A stretch of DNA of 64,000 nt from Gordonia tangerina (GTDB taxonomy: Bacteria; Actinomycetota; Actinomycetes; Mycobacteriales; Mycobacteriaceae): positions 1-64,000 of the forward strand of contig NZ_JAKGCU010000013.1 in assembly GCF_021556435.1 (NCBI RefSeq), written 5' to 3'. The notes beneath the pieces are model-generated. The model saw nothing but the letters and a program-made list of their open reading frames with translations. It had not been told where the DNA came from and searched no databases. Positions 26,386 through 34,898 of this stretch are shown one piece after another. The translations under genes were made by a program, and so were the position numbers. The first letter of the stretch is position 1, and each line of letters begins with the position of its first letter.

Positions 26386-27180
26386 ATGACCGCTGCATCC
26401 CCCTCGACGATGCCGATGGCGTTCCTCGGGCACGGCAGCCCCATGAACGCGATCGAACACAACCGCTTCACCCAGTCGTGGGCAGAATTCGGCCGGTCGG
26501 TCCCCCGCCCGCGAGCCATCCTGATGATCAGTGCCCACTGGTACATCAACGCCACCGCGGTCACCGGCATGGCGCGGCCCCGCACGATTCACGACTTCTA
26601 CGGATTCCCGCGCGAACTGTTCGAGTTCGACTATCCGGCACCGGGATTGCCTGATCTCGCCGGTGAGGTCGCCGAGGTCGTGAAACCCACCTGGGTGGGC
26701 ACAGATGCCGATAGCTGGGGTATCGATCACGGCGCGTGGTCGGTACTCGCGCACGCCTTCCCCGACGCCGACATCCCGATCGTCCAATTGAGTATCAACG
26801 GCGAACGCGATCTGGACTACCACTTCGATCTCGGCGCACAACTGGCCCCGCTGCGCGAATCGGGTGTGTTGATCATCGGCAGCGGCAACATCGTGCACAA
26901 TCTGCGCGCCGTCGACTTCTCGGTCCCGGAGTCCGGCTACGCCTGGGCACAACGTTTCGACGACGCCGCACGCGAGGTCATGCTCACCAACCCCGCCGAC
27001 TACCCGACACTGGCCGGCCACAACGACTATGCCGCGGCGGTGCCCACGCCCGACCACTTCCTACCCTCGGTGTATCTCGCCGGCCTGGCGGCCGGCACCT
27101 CCGACGACTCGTCCACAACCGTCCTCGTTGACGGTTGCTCGTACGGGTCGCTGTCGATGACGTCCTATGTGGTGGACTGA
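26386..27180 (+). CDS. Extradiol ring-cleavage dioxygenase, 4,5-DOPA dioxygenase (LigB/YgiD) type
   Basis: 264 residues. The metal-binding signature MAFLGHGSPMNAI sits near the N-terminus. SAHWYI and GSGNIVHNLR provide further conserved His residues of the class III extradiol dioxygenase fold, and the C-terminal SYGSLSMTSY is typical of YgiD-like proteins. It would open a catechol ring with Fe2+ or Zn2+. ATG 26386 is preceded by GAAGGAA. The divergent MarR gene probably regulates it. Confidence 0.87.
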   Translation: MTAASPSTMPMAFLGHGSPMNAIEHNRFTQSWAEFGRSVPRPRAILMISAHWYINATAVTGMARPRTIHDFYGFPRELFEFDYPAPGLPDLAGEVAEVVKPTWVGTDADSWGIDHGAWSVLAHAFPDADIPIVQLSINGERDLDYHFDLGAQLAPLRESGVLIIGSGNIVHNLRAVDFSVPESGYAWAQRFDDAAREVMLTNPADYPTLAGHNDYAAAVPTPDHFLPSVYLAGLAAGTSDDSSTTVLVDGCSYGSLSMTSYVVD

Positions 27181-27190
27181 CGCGCCCGCG

Positions 27191-28728
27191 TTACCGCAGC
27201 GGGTTTCCCCACGTCACCTCGTCCCGGATCCGACGTTTGAGCAGCTTCCCACCCGCGTTACGCGGCAACGCTTCTCCCGACACGGCGGCAAACTGCGGCA
27301 CCTTGAAGTCGGCCAGGCTGCGCCGGCAATGGTCGAGGACGGCGTCGAGGTCGAGCTCCCCGGACTCCGACACCAGCACCGCACCGACCTTCTCGCCCAT
27401 CACGTCGTCGGGCACCGGCAGCACCGCGGCGTCCAGCACGCCGGGGGCCGACAACAGAACCGCCTCCACCTCGATACTGGACACGTTCTCGCCCCCACGA
27501 TTGATGATGTCCTTGATCCGGTCGACGATGTGCACGCGACCGGCATCGTCGACCCGAACGACGTCCCCGGTGTGTAACCACCCGCCGATGATGGTGTCCG
27601 CATCCGCATCCGGGCGTTGCCAGTAGCCGCCGGTCACGTTGGCACCGCGGACCACGAGTTCGCCGACACTCCGGTCGTCGCCGATCGGCACGATGCCGAT
27701 GTCCACCGACGGTACGGCGTAGCCCACCGAGTCGGCGTGGGCGACGGCATCCGCGTCGGGCAACACCGTGATGAGTGACGCGGACTCGGTCATTCCGTAG
27801 CCGTTCATCACCGTCGCCGCGGGAAAGCAGCCTGGAGTTGTTGGACGAGCGTGGGCGCGATCGGCGCCCCGCCGTAGCCGACGACCCGCACCCCGGACAC
27901 GTCCGCGCCGGCAAAGGCGGGATGTCTCAACAGCAATGCGTAGACCGCCGGAACCGTGATCAGGTAGCCGATCCGCTCGACCACCACGATGTCGGCCATG
28001 GTCGCAACGTCGAGCTGCGGCATGATCACCGACGTACCGCCGACATAAGCGGCCACCAACAGCTGCGAGTTGCAGCCGGTCACATGAAACAGCGGCACCG
28101 AGACCAGGGTGCGGTAATCCGAACCCAGATCGCGGGAGATGCCAGAGCACCGGATCATGTTCTCGGCATTGGCGATGAACGCCTCGTGGGTGGTGGGCAC
28201 CCCTTTCGGACGGCCGGTCGTTCCCGAGGTGTAGAAGAACGCTGCGACGTCGCGAGCCGTGAGGTCGTCGGCGACGTACGGCTCCCCGATAGGCAGCGGC
28301 GTGTCCGGGGTGAGATCCACCCGCACCGCGGCATCGTCGAGCACGAATTGCACTTCGGCGTCGGTCATTCGTGTGTTGACCGCCACCACCACACCGCCGG
28401 CCAGCACGGTGCCCCAGAAGGCCAGCACCCAGTCCACACCCGCCGCGTACCGTAGTGCGACGCGATCGCCCTTTGTCACGCCCTGCTCTCGCAAACCGCC
28501 CGCCACGCGGCACGCCTCGTCCCACAACTGGGCGTACGTCAGGCGGCGTCCACCGAGTTCGACGACGGCCTCGTCCTTCGGAGCCGACAGGGCACGCTCG
28601 CGGACAACGTCGACCAGCGTCGCCGGCAGACCCGTGTACCGGGGCACGCCATCGTCGTCGCGGACGACGCCGGAGACGCCGAAGGGATTCCGGTCACGAC
28701 CGATCTCAATGACGGCGCTGTCACTCAT
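27191..28728 (-). pseudogene. Acyl-CoA synthetase (AMP-forming), frameshifted
   Basis: From ATG 28728 the first 306 codons give the N-terminal ANL-superfamily domain, including the P-loop FFYTSGTTGRPKGVP, and run into a stop after QLQAAFPRRR. The C-terminal part continues in the next frame as FPAATVMNGYGMTESA, then HTGDVVRVD, VDRIKDIINRGGENVSS and the final Lys-containing PRNAGGKLLKR. Adding one base in the GGG run at 27821-27823 (CCC on the coding strand) restores an uninterrupted protein of about 512 residues. All catalytic motifs are otherwise present, so this is either a recent inactivation or a sequencing error. Substrate unknown; medium-to-short-chain FadD-like. Confidence 0.88.
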
Positions 28729-28793
28729 TCTTCGTTTGTACTCCGGGACAGCCGCCGACGACCCCGCTTCGACGCATCGACGCGCGCGAGTAC

Positions 28794-29222
28794 TCAGACC
28801 CGTCGCAACGCCAGCACCGGGATCGTGCGGACACCTGCGGTCTTGGCCTCGTACTCGGCGAACCCCGGATACCGCTTGGCCTGTTCGGCGTAGATACGGT
28901 CGCGGTCGTCGCCGACGACCTCATTGACGGCGACGTCGAAGGTCTCGGTGCCCACCTCCACACGGGCGCTTCCGGACGCGGTGAGGTTGTGATACCAGGC
29001 GGGATGGGTGGGGGCACCGGCCTTGGACGCGAAGATGTACATCAGCGCCGCATCGTCGTCATCGGGCATGAACATCAGCGGGGTGACGTTCTGCTTGCCG
29101 CTCTTGCGACCCGTGTGATGCAGCAGGACCATCGGCGCACCTTCGAACGGGCCACCCACCTTGCCCTCATTCGCACGGAACTCGTTGATGATCTGCGTAT
29201 TCCAGTCGTCGGTCTCGCTCAT
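28794..29222 (-). CDS. Ddn-like deazaflavin (F420)-dependent nitroreductase-family protein
   Basis: 142 residues. The pattern NTQIINEFRANEGKVGGPFEGAP, LLHHTGRKSGKQNVTPLMF, HPAWYHNLTASGSARVEVG and YPGFAEYEAKTAGVRTIPV is the split-barrel Ddn/DUF385 family known from Mycobacterium, which reduces quinones or nitro compounds with F420H2. ATG 29222 opens MSETDDW; the longer upstream frame is not protein-like. The stop lies 65 bases from the start of the acyl-CoA synthetase gene on the same strand. Confidence 0.9.
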   Translation of the reverse strand: MSETDDWNTQIINEFRANEGKVGGPFEGAPMVLLHHTGRKSGKQNVTPLMFMPDDDDAALMYIFASKAGAPTHPAWYHNLTASGSARVEVGTETFDVAVNEVVGDDRDRIYAEQAKRYPGFAEYEAKTAGVRTIPVLALRRV

Positions 29223-29425
29223 GGTCACTTCCTTCGTCGCACGGTCGATCCCCCTGCGACCATTCCTACCCCGCCCGGGACGATCGGACGCGCGAACCGG
29301 CCAGAACGCGGCCGATGTCACGGCGACTCTCGACTGTCTGATGCACCAGGTAGTGACGTAGTGCACACAACTCGCGTTGAGACTTACTGCCTAGTAACCT
29401 TCGGGGTGATAGTCGGGGGTTGGTC

Positions 29426-30025
29426 ATGAGTGAAGATGCGAGTATGCACCCACTGGTGCTTTCTGCAGCGGAATTGTCACGAAAACTATTGACACCATTG
29501 CCATCACGTTTGAGGCACACCGAAGGTGTGGTGTCCAGGACGCTGGGGCTGGCCAAGACGGTACCCACCGCGGATCGGCCGACGCTGATCGCGGCGGCGT
29601 GGTTGCACGACGTCGGGTACGCGCCACAATTGGCGTCCTGCGGATTCCATCCGATCGACGGTGCCCACCACCTCGAGTCGCTGGGATGGTCGCCGGAGAT
29701 CTGCGCTCTGGTGGCCCACCACTCCGGAGCGCGATTCTGCGCCGAGATACACGGCCTCGGCGAGGAACTCAGCAGCTTCGAGTTCACCGAAGACGCCGTC
29801 AGCGACGCCTTGACCGTGGCCGACCAGACGTCGGGACCACAGGGACAGTATCTGCCCCTCGACGAGCGCATGCAGAACATGCTGACGCGCCACGGCCCCG
29901 ACTCGGTCAACGCCCGCGCCCACGCGCAGCGCGAACCGTACTTCCGGTGCGCCTGGGCCCGCGTCGCCGTACGCCGACTATTCGCCGATTGCGCCGTCGA
30001 TCATCGCGTACTCATCGCTGGTTGA
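29426..30025 (+). CDS. HD-domain phosphohydrolase-like protein
   Basis: 199 residues. RHTEGVVSR, the central AAAWLHDVGYAP (HD motif) and VAHHSGARF with further His residues match the metal-binding pattern of HD hydrolases. ATG 29426 (MSEDASMH) is preceded by GGGGGTTGG; an upstream TTG is less likely. The substrate is unknown; relatives act on nucleotides. It is a single gene, with no operon partner on this strand. Confidence 0.8.
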   Translation: MSEDASMHPLVLSAAELSRKLLTPLPSRLRHTEGVVSRTLGLAKTVPTADRPTLIAAAWLHDVGYAPQLASCGFHPIDGAHHLESLGWSPEICALVAHHSGARFCAEIHGLGEELSSFEFTEDAVSDALTVADQTSGPQGQYLPLDERMQNMLTRHGPDSVNARAHAQREPYFRCAWARVAVRRLFADCAVDHRVLIAG

Positions 30026-30088
30026 CCGCGGCCAACGCCACTACGACGTGGCCAGAGCCGAGGCCGCATCCGCTGCCGGCGCCGACAC

Positions 30089-30691
30089 TCACGGCCAGAA
30101 GATCGTCCCGTTGGCGAAGTCCTGGGCGAAGCGCGACCCGACACGGTACTCGCCGCCGAGCGGCACACCGTAATACCCGCCGGCCGCCCCCGTGGCCCGC
30201 CACTTCTGCAGGATACCGCCCCACACGATCTGCGCACCGCCGGTCTTGCTCCAGCAGATCGACCCCCCGGTGAAGTCGTTGGCGCGTCCGCTGCCGGCCT
30301 TGAACTCATTGGTGACCGGGAATCCGAGCGGTCCGCGCTCGGCGCCCGCCGCCTGCCACCGCTGCCGGATGGCGCCGCCGATCTGGTGCGCGGTGCCATT
30401 GTCGGCCGACGGGTGCCAGTAGAAGGTGACATCGCGGGCGAAGGTCTGGTAGCGACCGCCCTTGGCCGCAGCGCGTTCGTCGGAGGTCGGCACACCCCAC
30501 TTGAACACGCCACCGCTGCCGAGATAGGCCTCGCCGATCTTGCCGCCTACCGCGTGGCCACCGAGGACCACGTCCGCGGACGCCGGTTGGATGAATCCGA
30601 GCGCACCGAACACGAGAGTCATCATGACTACCGCGGTGGTGCGGAGGGCTCGTCGGGCCAGCGGACGCGGAGTTGGATCAGGATTCGGCAT
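30089..30691 (-). CDS. Secreted LGFP-repeat protein
   Basis: 200 residues. A basic N-terminus, a hydrophobic core (TTAVVMMTLVFGALGFI) and a QPASADVV cleavage-like site indicate export. The mature part consists of about three LGFP-type repeats (a GxxxxxxG...W-G-x-P pattern, for example FKWGVPTSDE, GPLGFPVTNEF and GGYYGVPLGGEYRV). LGFP modules are found in mycolate-containing actinobacteria and are thought to anchor proteins in the cell wall. No catalytic domain is attached. Confidence 0.87.
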   Translation of the reverse strand: MPNPDPTPRPLARRALRTTAVVMMTLVFGALGFIQPASADVVLGGHAVGGKIGEAYLGSGGVFKWGVPTSDERAAAKGGRYQTFARDVTFYWHPSADNGTAHQIGGAIRQRWQAAGAERGPLGFPVTNEFKAGSGRANDFTGGSICWSKTGGAQIVWGGILQKWRATGAAGGYYGVPLGGEYRVGSRFAQDFANGTIFWP

Positions 30692-30763
30692 CCCCGGCAG
30701 TGTACGGACCCACCGAAACCGGCTGCCGGTGAGGCATCGGACATCCGTCGCGGGAGGTCGTAT

Positions 30764-31225
30764 TCACCTGGGCCGCCATCGTTTCCACACCGCATGTCCG
30801 GTGGCGCGGACCTTCTCGTCGAAACGCAGTTCGACATCACAGACGATCTCGGCCTCGACCGATTCGACGATCGTCGCGCGGAGCTCGACCGGCAGATCGA
30901 GCGGGCTCGGTCGGACATAGCGGACGTCGATACCCGCGGTGACGAACGGCAACAGCGCTCCGTCGAGTGAGTGCCACCCCTGCACCGACGCCTCGTTCAT
31001 GACCGCCGCGGCGCTGTGGCAGTCGAGCAGTGTGGCGATGATGCCGCCGTTCAGATACCCGATCCCGTTGTCGTGCTCGGGCCACGGTGTGAACGTGGCG
31101 ATGACGCGCTCGCCGTCGACAAAACTCTTCAGGCGCAACCCGCGCTCGTTGGCCGGTCCGCAACCGAAGCAGTTCATCGTCGGGAACAGCCGGTCCTGCA
31201 CTGCGATGGTGTCCACAGACTGCAA
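30764..31225 (-). CDS. PaaI-like hotdog thioesterase
   Basis: 153 residues. CFGCGPANERGLRLK near the N-terminus and GIGYLNGGIIATLLDCHSAAAVMN in the centre are the typical opening and hot-dog helix of 4HBT/PaaI-type acyl-CoA thioesterases, with the Asn-Gly-Gly and Asp/His catalytic neighbourhood. The start is unclear: TTG 31225 has AGGCGG at good spacing, while GTGs at 31216 and 31201 are alternatives. The substrate is not determined. Confidence 0.83.
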   Translation of the reverse strand: MQSVDTIAVQDRLFPTMNCFGCGPANERGLRLKSFVDGERVIATFTPWPEHDNGIGYLNGGIIATLLDCHSAAAVMNEASVQGWHSLDGALLPFVTAGIDVRYVRPSPLDLPVELRATIVESVEAEIVCDVELRFDEKVRATGHAVWKRWRPR

Positions 31226-31273
31226 GTATCCGCCTGGACGCCCGACCTGGCGAGACTTTGCCTCGGCCCGTCG

Positions 31274-31801
31274 TCACCGCTCCAGCGAGATCCGCATCGG
31301 CCACGGGGTCGACGTCACGATGTCGCCGACGAAGCCGGTCGCCACGTAACCGCCCGGTGTCAGCTCCAATGCAGTCACCGAGAGGTCTTCATCGACGATC
31401 CAGTAGTGCGGGATGCCCGCCTCGGCGTATTCGCTGCTCTTGGTGACGCGATCGGTGCGTCGCGAGCCCGGCGACATCACCTCGATGGCCAGCGCCAGCT
31501 GATCGGCGGTGATCGGGAACTCCACGGACGTCGTGGAGCGAACGATGAGGTCGGGCACGCGCACGGTGGCCGGGGTGTTGGGATCGATCACGACATCGAC
31601 CTCGATCAGCACCTCGAAGCCCGGTGGGAGCTGGTCGCTGAGTTGAGTGGCGAGACTCAACACCACGCGTGCGTGCGCGGGTCGCGGCCGAGGCGCCACT
31701 ATCCGCACACCCTCTTGCAGTTCGACTCGGACCTCACGGTCCTCGCCGCTTTCCCACCACTCATCCAGCGACAGCAAATGGGCGCGAGCTGGGCGGGACA
31801 T
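31274..31801 (-). CDS. Uma2-family (DUF820) putative endonuclease-fold protein
   Basis: 175 residues. LLSLDEWWE, the RVPDLIV strand, LAIEVMSPGSRRTDRVTKSSEYAEAGIPHYWIVD and the central Asp/Glu/Lys pattern are the PD-(D/E)xK-like core of Uma2 proteins. The family is expanded in actinobacteria and cyanobacteria with unknown biological role. The ATG at 31801 opens MSRPARAHLL. It is a monocistronic gene. Confidence 0.85.
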   Translation of the reverse strand: MSRPARAHLLSLDEWWESGEDREVRVELQEGVRIVAPRPRPAHARVVLSLATQLSDQLPPGFEVLIEVDVVIDPNTPATVRVPDLIVRSTTSVEFPITADQLALAIEVMSPGSRRTDRVTKSSEYAEAGIPHYWIVDEDLSVTALELTPGGYVATGFVGDIVTSTPWPMRISLER

Positions 31802-32053
31802 GCTCAGGAGTGTAGTCGGGTTGGTGAGCTCGGGATGGAAGGCCGCAGCTCATCGGATCGGACGAATCGAGTACGAGACCTCGCGCTCTGCAGGGTGAAT
31901 GGCCACGGAGCCGAATCTGTCATGTCGAGGCTCAATCGTCAGACGATGACCCGATCTGTGCACAACCTGGTCAACATTCCACGGAAACGCCGGCCACCCA
32001 TCGTGCGCGCTATGGTCGAGTCCGAGACCCGTCCGCAACCGGAAGCGACACCG

Positions 32054-32776
32054 ATGTCCGACATCAACTTCTACTTCGACCCGGTCTGCCCCTTCGCCTG
32101 GATGACCAGCAAGTGGGTTCGAAAGGTCCAGGCGCAACGCGACTACAACGTCGACTGGCGGTTCATCTCGCTTCGGCTGCTCAACTCGCACATCGACTAC
32201 GACAGTCATTTCCCGCCCGAATACGAGGCCGGGCACACTGCGGGACTGCGATTGCTCCGGGCCGCCGCAAGCGTGCGACGCGAACACGGACGAGAACCGA
32301 TCGGACGACTGTACGAGGCGTTCGGCACGCGGATCTTCGACTCGCACACCGGGACCTACATCGTCGATGGACGCGATGATCGAGGCACCGAGAACTTTCT
32401 GAAACCCGTGCTGGACGAACTGGGCCTGCCGGCCCATCACGCCGCCGCGCTGGACGACACATCGTTGGACGCGGAGATCCGGGCCGAGACCGACGAAGCG
32501 CTGGGGCTGACCGGCCGCGACGTCGGCACGCCGATCATCCACTTCGAGCCGCCAGAGGGGGTGGCGTTCTTCGGCCCGGTCATCAGCCGCCTGCCCAGCG
32601 ACGAAGATGCCGTCGAACTGTGGGATCACGTCGTCGGGCTGGCCCGCTTTCCCGGTTTCGCCGAACTGAAGCGCAGCCTGCGCGAGCGTCCCCAGCTGAC
32701 CGCGTTCGGGGTGGACACCACCGAAGCCGGGTTGCAAGAGGACTGGCACGGCGGGAGCCGGCGCACCAAGAAGTGA
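32054..32776 (+). CDS. DsbA-fold protein of the mycothiol-dependent nitroreductase (Rv2466c) type
   Basis: 240 residues. The N-terminal thioredoxin-like strand FYFDPVCPFAWMTSKWV, then WRFISLRLLN, EAFGTRIFD and the C-terminal VGTPIIHF...VAFFGPVISRLP match the Rv2466c/DsbA-like family, as I remember it. The active site reads CPFA instead of CPWC, so only the first Cys is kept. This suggests a monothiol mechanism or a changed function. ATG 32054 has GGAAG eight bases upstream. The 250 bases before it are non-coding, with no other feature seen. Confidence 0.8.
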   Translation: MSDINFYFDPVCPFAWMTSKWVRKVQAQRDYNVDWRFISLRLLNSHIDYDSHFPPEYEAGHTAGLRLLRAAASVRREHGREPIGRLYEAFGTRIFDSHTGTYIVDGRDDRGTENFLKPVLDELGLPAHHAAALDDTSLDAEIRAETDEALGLTGRDVGTPIIHFEPPEGVAFFGPVISRLPSDEDAVELWDHVVGLARFPGFAELKRSLRERPQLTAFGVDTTEAGLQEDWHGGSRRTKK

Positions 32777-32800
32777 GTGGCCGGACCGGCCGGGATCGGA

Positions 32801-32992
32801 TCACCGCGCGACCACGACCACCGGCGGCTGCTCGGTCGACTCGGTGGCAGGTGCGGGGCTCTCGGCAACGGCGAACATGATCAGTCCCATCATCAGGATC
32901 TGCGGGACGGCGACCGCGGTGGTGTCCAGCATCGACGTCCAGCGGCGATGCGCCCAGCGCGGCGTCGGGACCGTGTGTGTTCGCGCGGCCAT
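32801..32992 (-). CDS. Small single-span membrane protein
   Basis: 63 residues from ATG 32992 with GAGGAG seven bases upstream. A basic N-terminus is followed by one hydrophobic segment (AVAVPQILMMGLIMFAVA) and a Pro/Thr/Glu-rich tail ending PPVVVVAR. No family is recognised. It converges with the DsbA-fold gene. Confidence 0.5.
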   Translation of the reverse strand: MAARTHTVPTPRWAHRRWTSMLDTTAVAVPQILMMGLIMFAVAESPAPATESTEQPPVVVVAR

Positions 32993-33110
32993 GGTGTACT
33001 CCTCGTCTCGGTGTCCTCACCGATGAGGTTCGCCGACCACGCTTGGGGATCACTTGAGGTTCACTGGTCGCGAGCTGTGTAGCACCCGCCTTCTGTGTGT
33101 CGATCCAGCA

Positions 33111-33203
33111 GAAATGCGCCCCACAGAAGCACCCCGCACAGCACCTTCGCAAACACTGTGTTCACGAACGTGCTGGTAGGGGCGCTATTGTGGGGCGCAT
33201 TTC
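33111..33203. repeat. 15-bp inverted repeat with a ~63-base spacer
   Basis: gaaatgcgccccaca (about 33112-33126, one-base uncertainty) is the exact reverse complement of tgtggggcgcatttc (33189-33203). The spacer holds CACG-AA-CGTG. Such spaced arms can be ends of a miniature element or operator halves; no flanking target duplication is evident. Confidence 0.55.
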
Positions 33204-33253
33204 GCCTAGCGGCCGTCCGACGTCCCGGGCCGGGCCGAGCCGGTCGGCTGTGC

Positions 33254-33316
33254 TCAGATGATGCTCACGACCAGATTCCAGATGGCGACGCCCAGGTTGT
33301 AGATGGCGATGATCAT
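33254..33316 (-). CDS. Candidate 20-residue hydrophobic peptide
   Basis: The ORF MIIAIYNLGVAIWNLVVSII, ending in TGA, is preceded by GAGAGG seven bases before the ATG. The composition is purely hydrophobic apart from Asn and Ser, enough for one membrane helix. It could be a small membrane peptide, a type I toxin-like peptide, or chance. No neighbouring gene depends on it in an obvious way. Confidence 0.35.
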   Translation of the reverse strand: MIIAIYNLGVAIWNLVVSII

Positions 33317-33435
33317 TGGTGTTCCTCTCGTAGACCCGGTTGGGGTTCCGGCCCATCGGCCGAACGAGAGTAGGACGTTGCCGGAGTTCGCGAATGTTCC
33401 CGGTTCGCGCCGTCAGTTCCTGTGACTCGCGCCGA

Positions 33436-33894
33436 CTACGGTTGCGCGCATGGCGGCGCCGCCGCGTCCTGTGACAACGGCTTGCCCAGCGGAATCAGAT
33501 AGAGCACGTCGAGCACCACGGGTACGTCGCCGAGATTCTCGCCCTCATGCGTATTCTGCTGCCCGCGCGGCTCTTCGATGATCGTCCCAGGACCGTAGAT
33601 CGTCGGGACGCAGTCCGGGCCGGGGTGGGTCAGCGTCCCCGATCGCACCAGTCCGACCAGATCGCCGTCGTGATAATGCCAGCCGGTGGTGCCACCGGGA
33701 GCGATCGTGATCTCCCGCACGGCCACATGGACGCCGTCGGGGACGAACGGCAGCAGTCCGGCCGGGACGTCCCCCTCTGCCACCGTCACCGCGGAGATCC
33801 CCGACGACGGTGTGGCGAGCGCGGGTGAGGTGCCGACACCGGAGAGCGCCGCAACCACGCACAGTCCGGCGAGAACGCGCAGGGATCGCAGCAT
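33436..33894 (-). CDS. Secreted cupin-domain protein
   Basis: 152 residues. A signal peptide (RSLRVLAGLCVVAALSGVG...SPALA) precedes a single cupin barrel: GGTTGWHYHDGDLVGLVRSG carries the His-x-His metal ligands, and GPGTIIEEPRGQQNTHEGEN the second motif with another His. ATG 33894 starts the signal peptide; the longer upstream frame is not needed. It is exported to the envelope; whether it is an enzyme or a sensor is unknown. Confidence 0.83.
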   Translation of the reverse strand: MLRSLRVLAGLCVVAALSGVGTSPALATPSSGISAVTVAEGDVPAGLLPFVPDGVHVAVREITIAPGGTTGWHYHDGDLVGLVRSGTLTHPGPDCVPTIYGPGTIIEEPRGQQNTHEGENLGDVPVVLDVLYLIPLGKPLSQDAAAPPCAQP

Positions 33895-34067
33895 GGTCGA
33901 AAGGTACCGCGCGCACCGGGCGCGTTCACCGTGTTCGGACAACCTGCCCGGTCGCTGTGCGAAGTCCGCGGCCACGCCACCGGCAACCACAGCCCGGCCG
34001 GTGACGAAAGTGTGACCGTCGTGCCAATCTGCGCCCCCGACCGGAGTTCCTCGGTGATGATGGCTGC

Positions 34068-34898
34068 ATGGTCGAACGAGACGCAGCGATCGGGGTCATC
34101 GGCGGTTCGGGCTTCTATTCGTGGTTGGCCGAGGAGGCGGCATTCGACGACGTCGTCGAGCATCGTGTCCAGACCCCCTTCGGCGATCCGTCGGCGGTCC
34201 TGACCGAGGCCACCCTCGACGGTCGGCGCATCGTCTTCCTCCCCCGCCACGGCGCGCGCCACGAATACCTGCCACACACCGTCCCTTACCGGGCGAACCT
34301 GTGGGCGCTGCGGTCGGTGGGCGTTCGCCGCATCCTCAGCGCATCCGCAGTTGGCGGGCTGCAGCCAGACAACGGGCCGGGCACGGTGATCGTCCCGGAT
34401 CAGCTGGTGGACCGTACCGGAGGACGCGCCCAGACCTTCTTCGATCGGCTACCAACCGGCCACTCGCACGGGCCGATCCACGTGTCGCTGGCCGACCCCT
34501 ACTGCCCTGCGCTGCGAGCGGCGATGACCCGGTCGGACGCGGTCGATGGCGGCACGCTGGTGGTGATCGACGGCCCACGGTTCTCCACGCGCGCCGAAAG
34601 TCGTTGGTATGCCGCCCAGGGTTGGTCGGTCATCAACATGACCGGGCACCCCGAGGCGGCGTTGGCTCGCGAACTGCAGATCTGCTACGCGAATGCCTGC
34701 CTGGTCACCGATCTCGACGCCGGCGTGTCCGAAGGCGATGGGGTGACCGCGGCGGAGGTGTTCGCCGAGTTCTCCCGAAATCTGCCGACATTCGCCGGCC
34801 TGCTGCTCGACGCGATCCGCACAATCGATGTGTCAACCCACTGCCCCTGCGCAACAGGTGATCACGATGTGGACGCCGTGCTCGCGGAGATCTCGTGA
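34068..34898 (+). CDS. mtnP: S-methyl-5'-thioadenosine phosphorylase
   Basis: 276 residues. The PNP/MTAP signature appears in order: IGVIGGSGFYSW, LPRHGARHEYLPHTVPYRANLWAL, SASAVGGLQPD, VIDGPRFSTRAESRWY, MTGHPEAALARE and TDLDAGVSEGDGV. It splits MTA with phosphate to adenine and 5-methylthioribose-1-phosphate in methionine/purine salvage. Its stop overlaps the epimerase start (GTGA), the same order as Rv0535-Rv0536 in Mycobacterium tuberculosis as I recall it. Confidence 0.93.
   Translation: MVERDAAIGVIGGSGFYSWLAEEAAFDDVVEHRVQTPFGDPSAVLTEATLDGRRIVFLPRHGARHEYLPHTVPYRANLWALRSVGVRRILSASAVGGLQPDNGPGTVIVPDQLVDRTGGRAQTFFDRLPTGHSHGPIHVSLADPYCPALRAAMTRSDAVDGGTLVVIDGPRFSTRAESRWYAAQGWSVINMTGHPEAALARELQICYANACLVTDLDAGVSEGDGVTAAEVFAEFSRNLPTFAGLLLDAIRTIDVSTHCPCATGDHDVDAVLAEIS

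Larger units (their letters stand above)
32993..33435. other. Region between small membrane protein and cupin genes
   Basis: It contains one 20-codon ORF with a good ribosome site (33254-33316) and a 15-bp inverted repeat with arms ~63 bases apart. Nothing else can be supported as coding. Confidence 0.5.
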
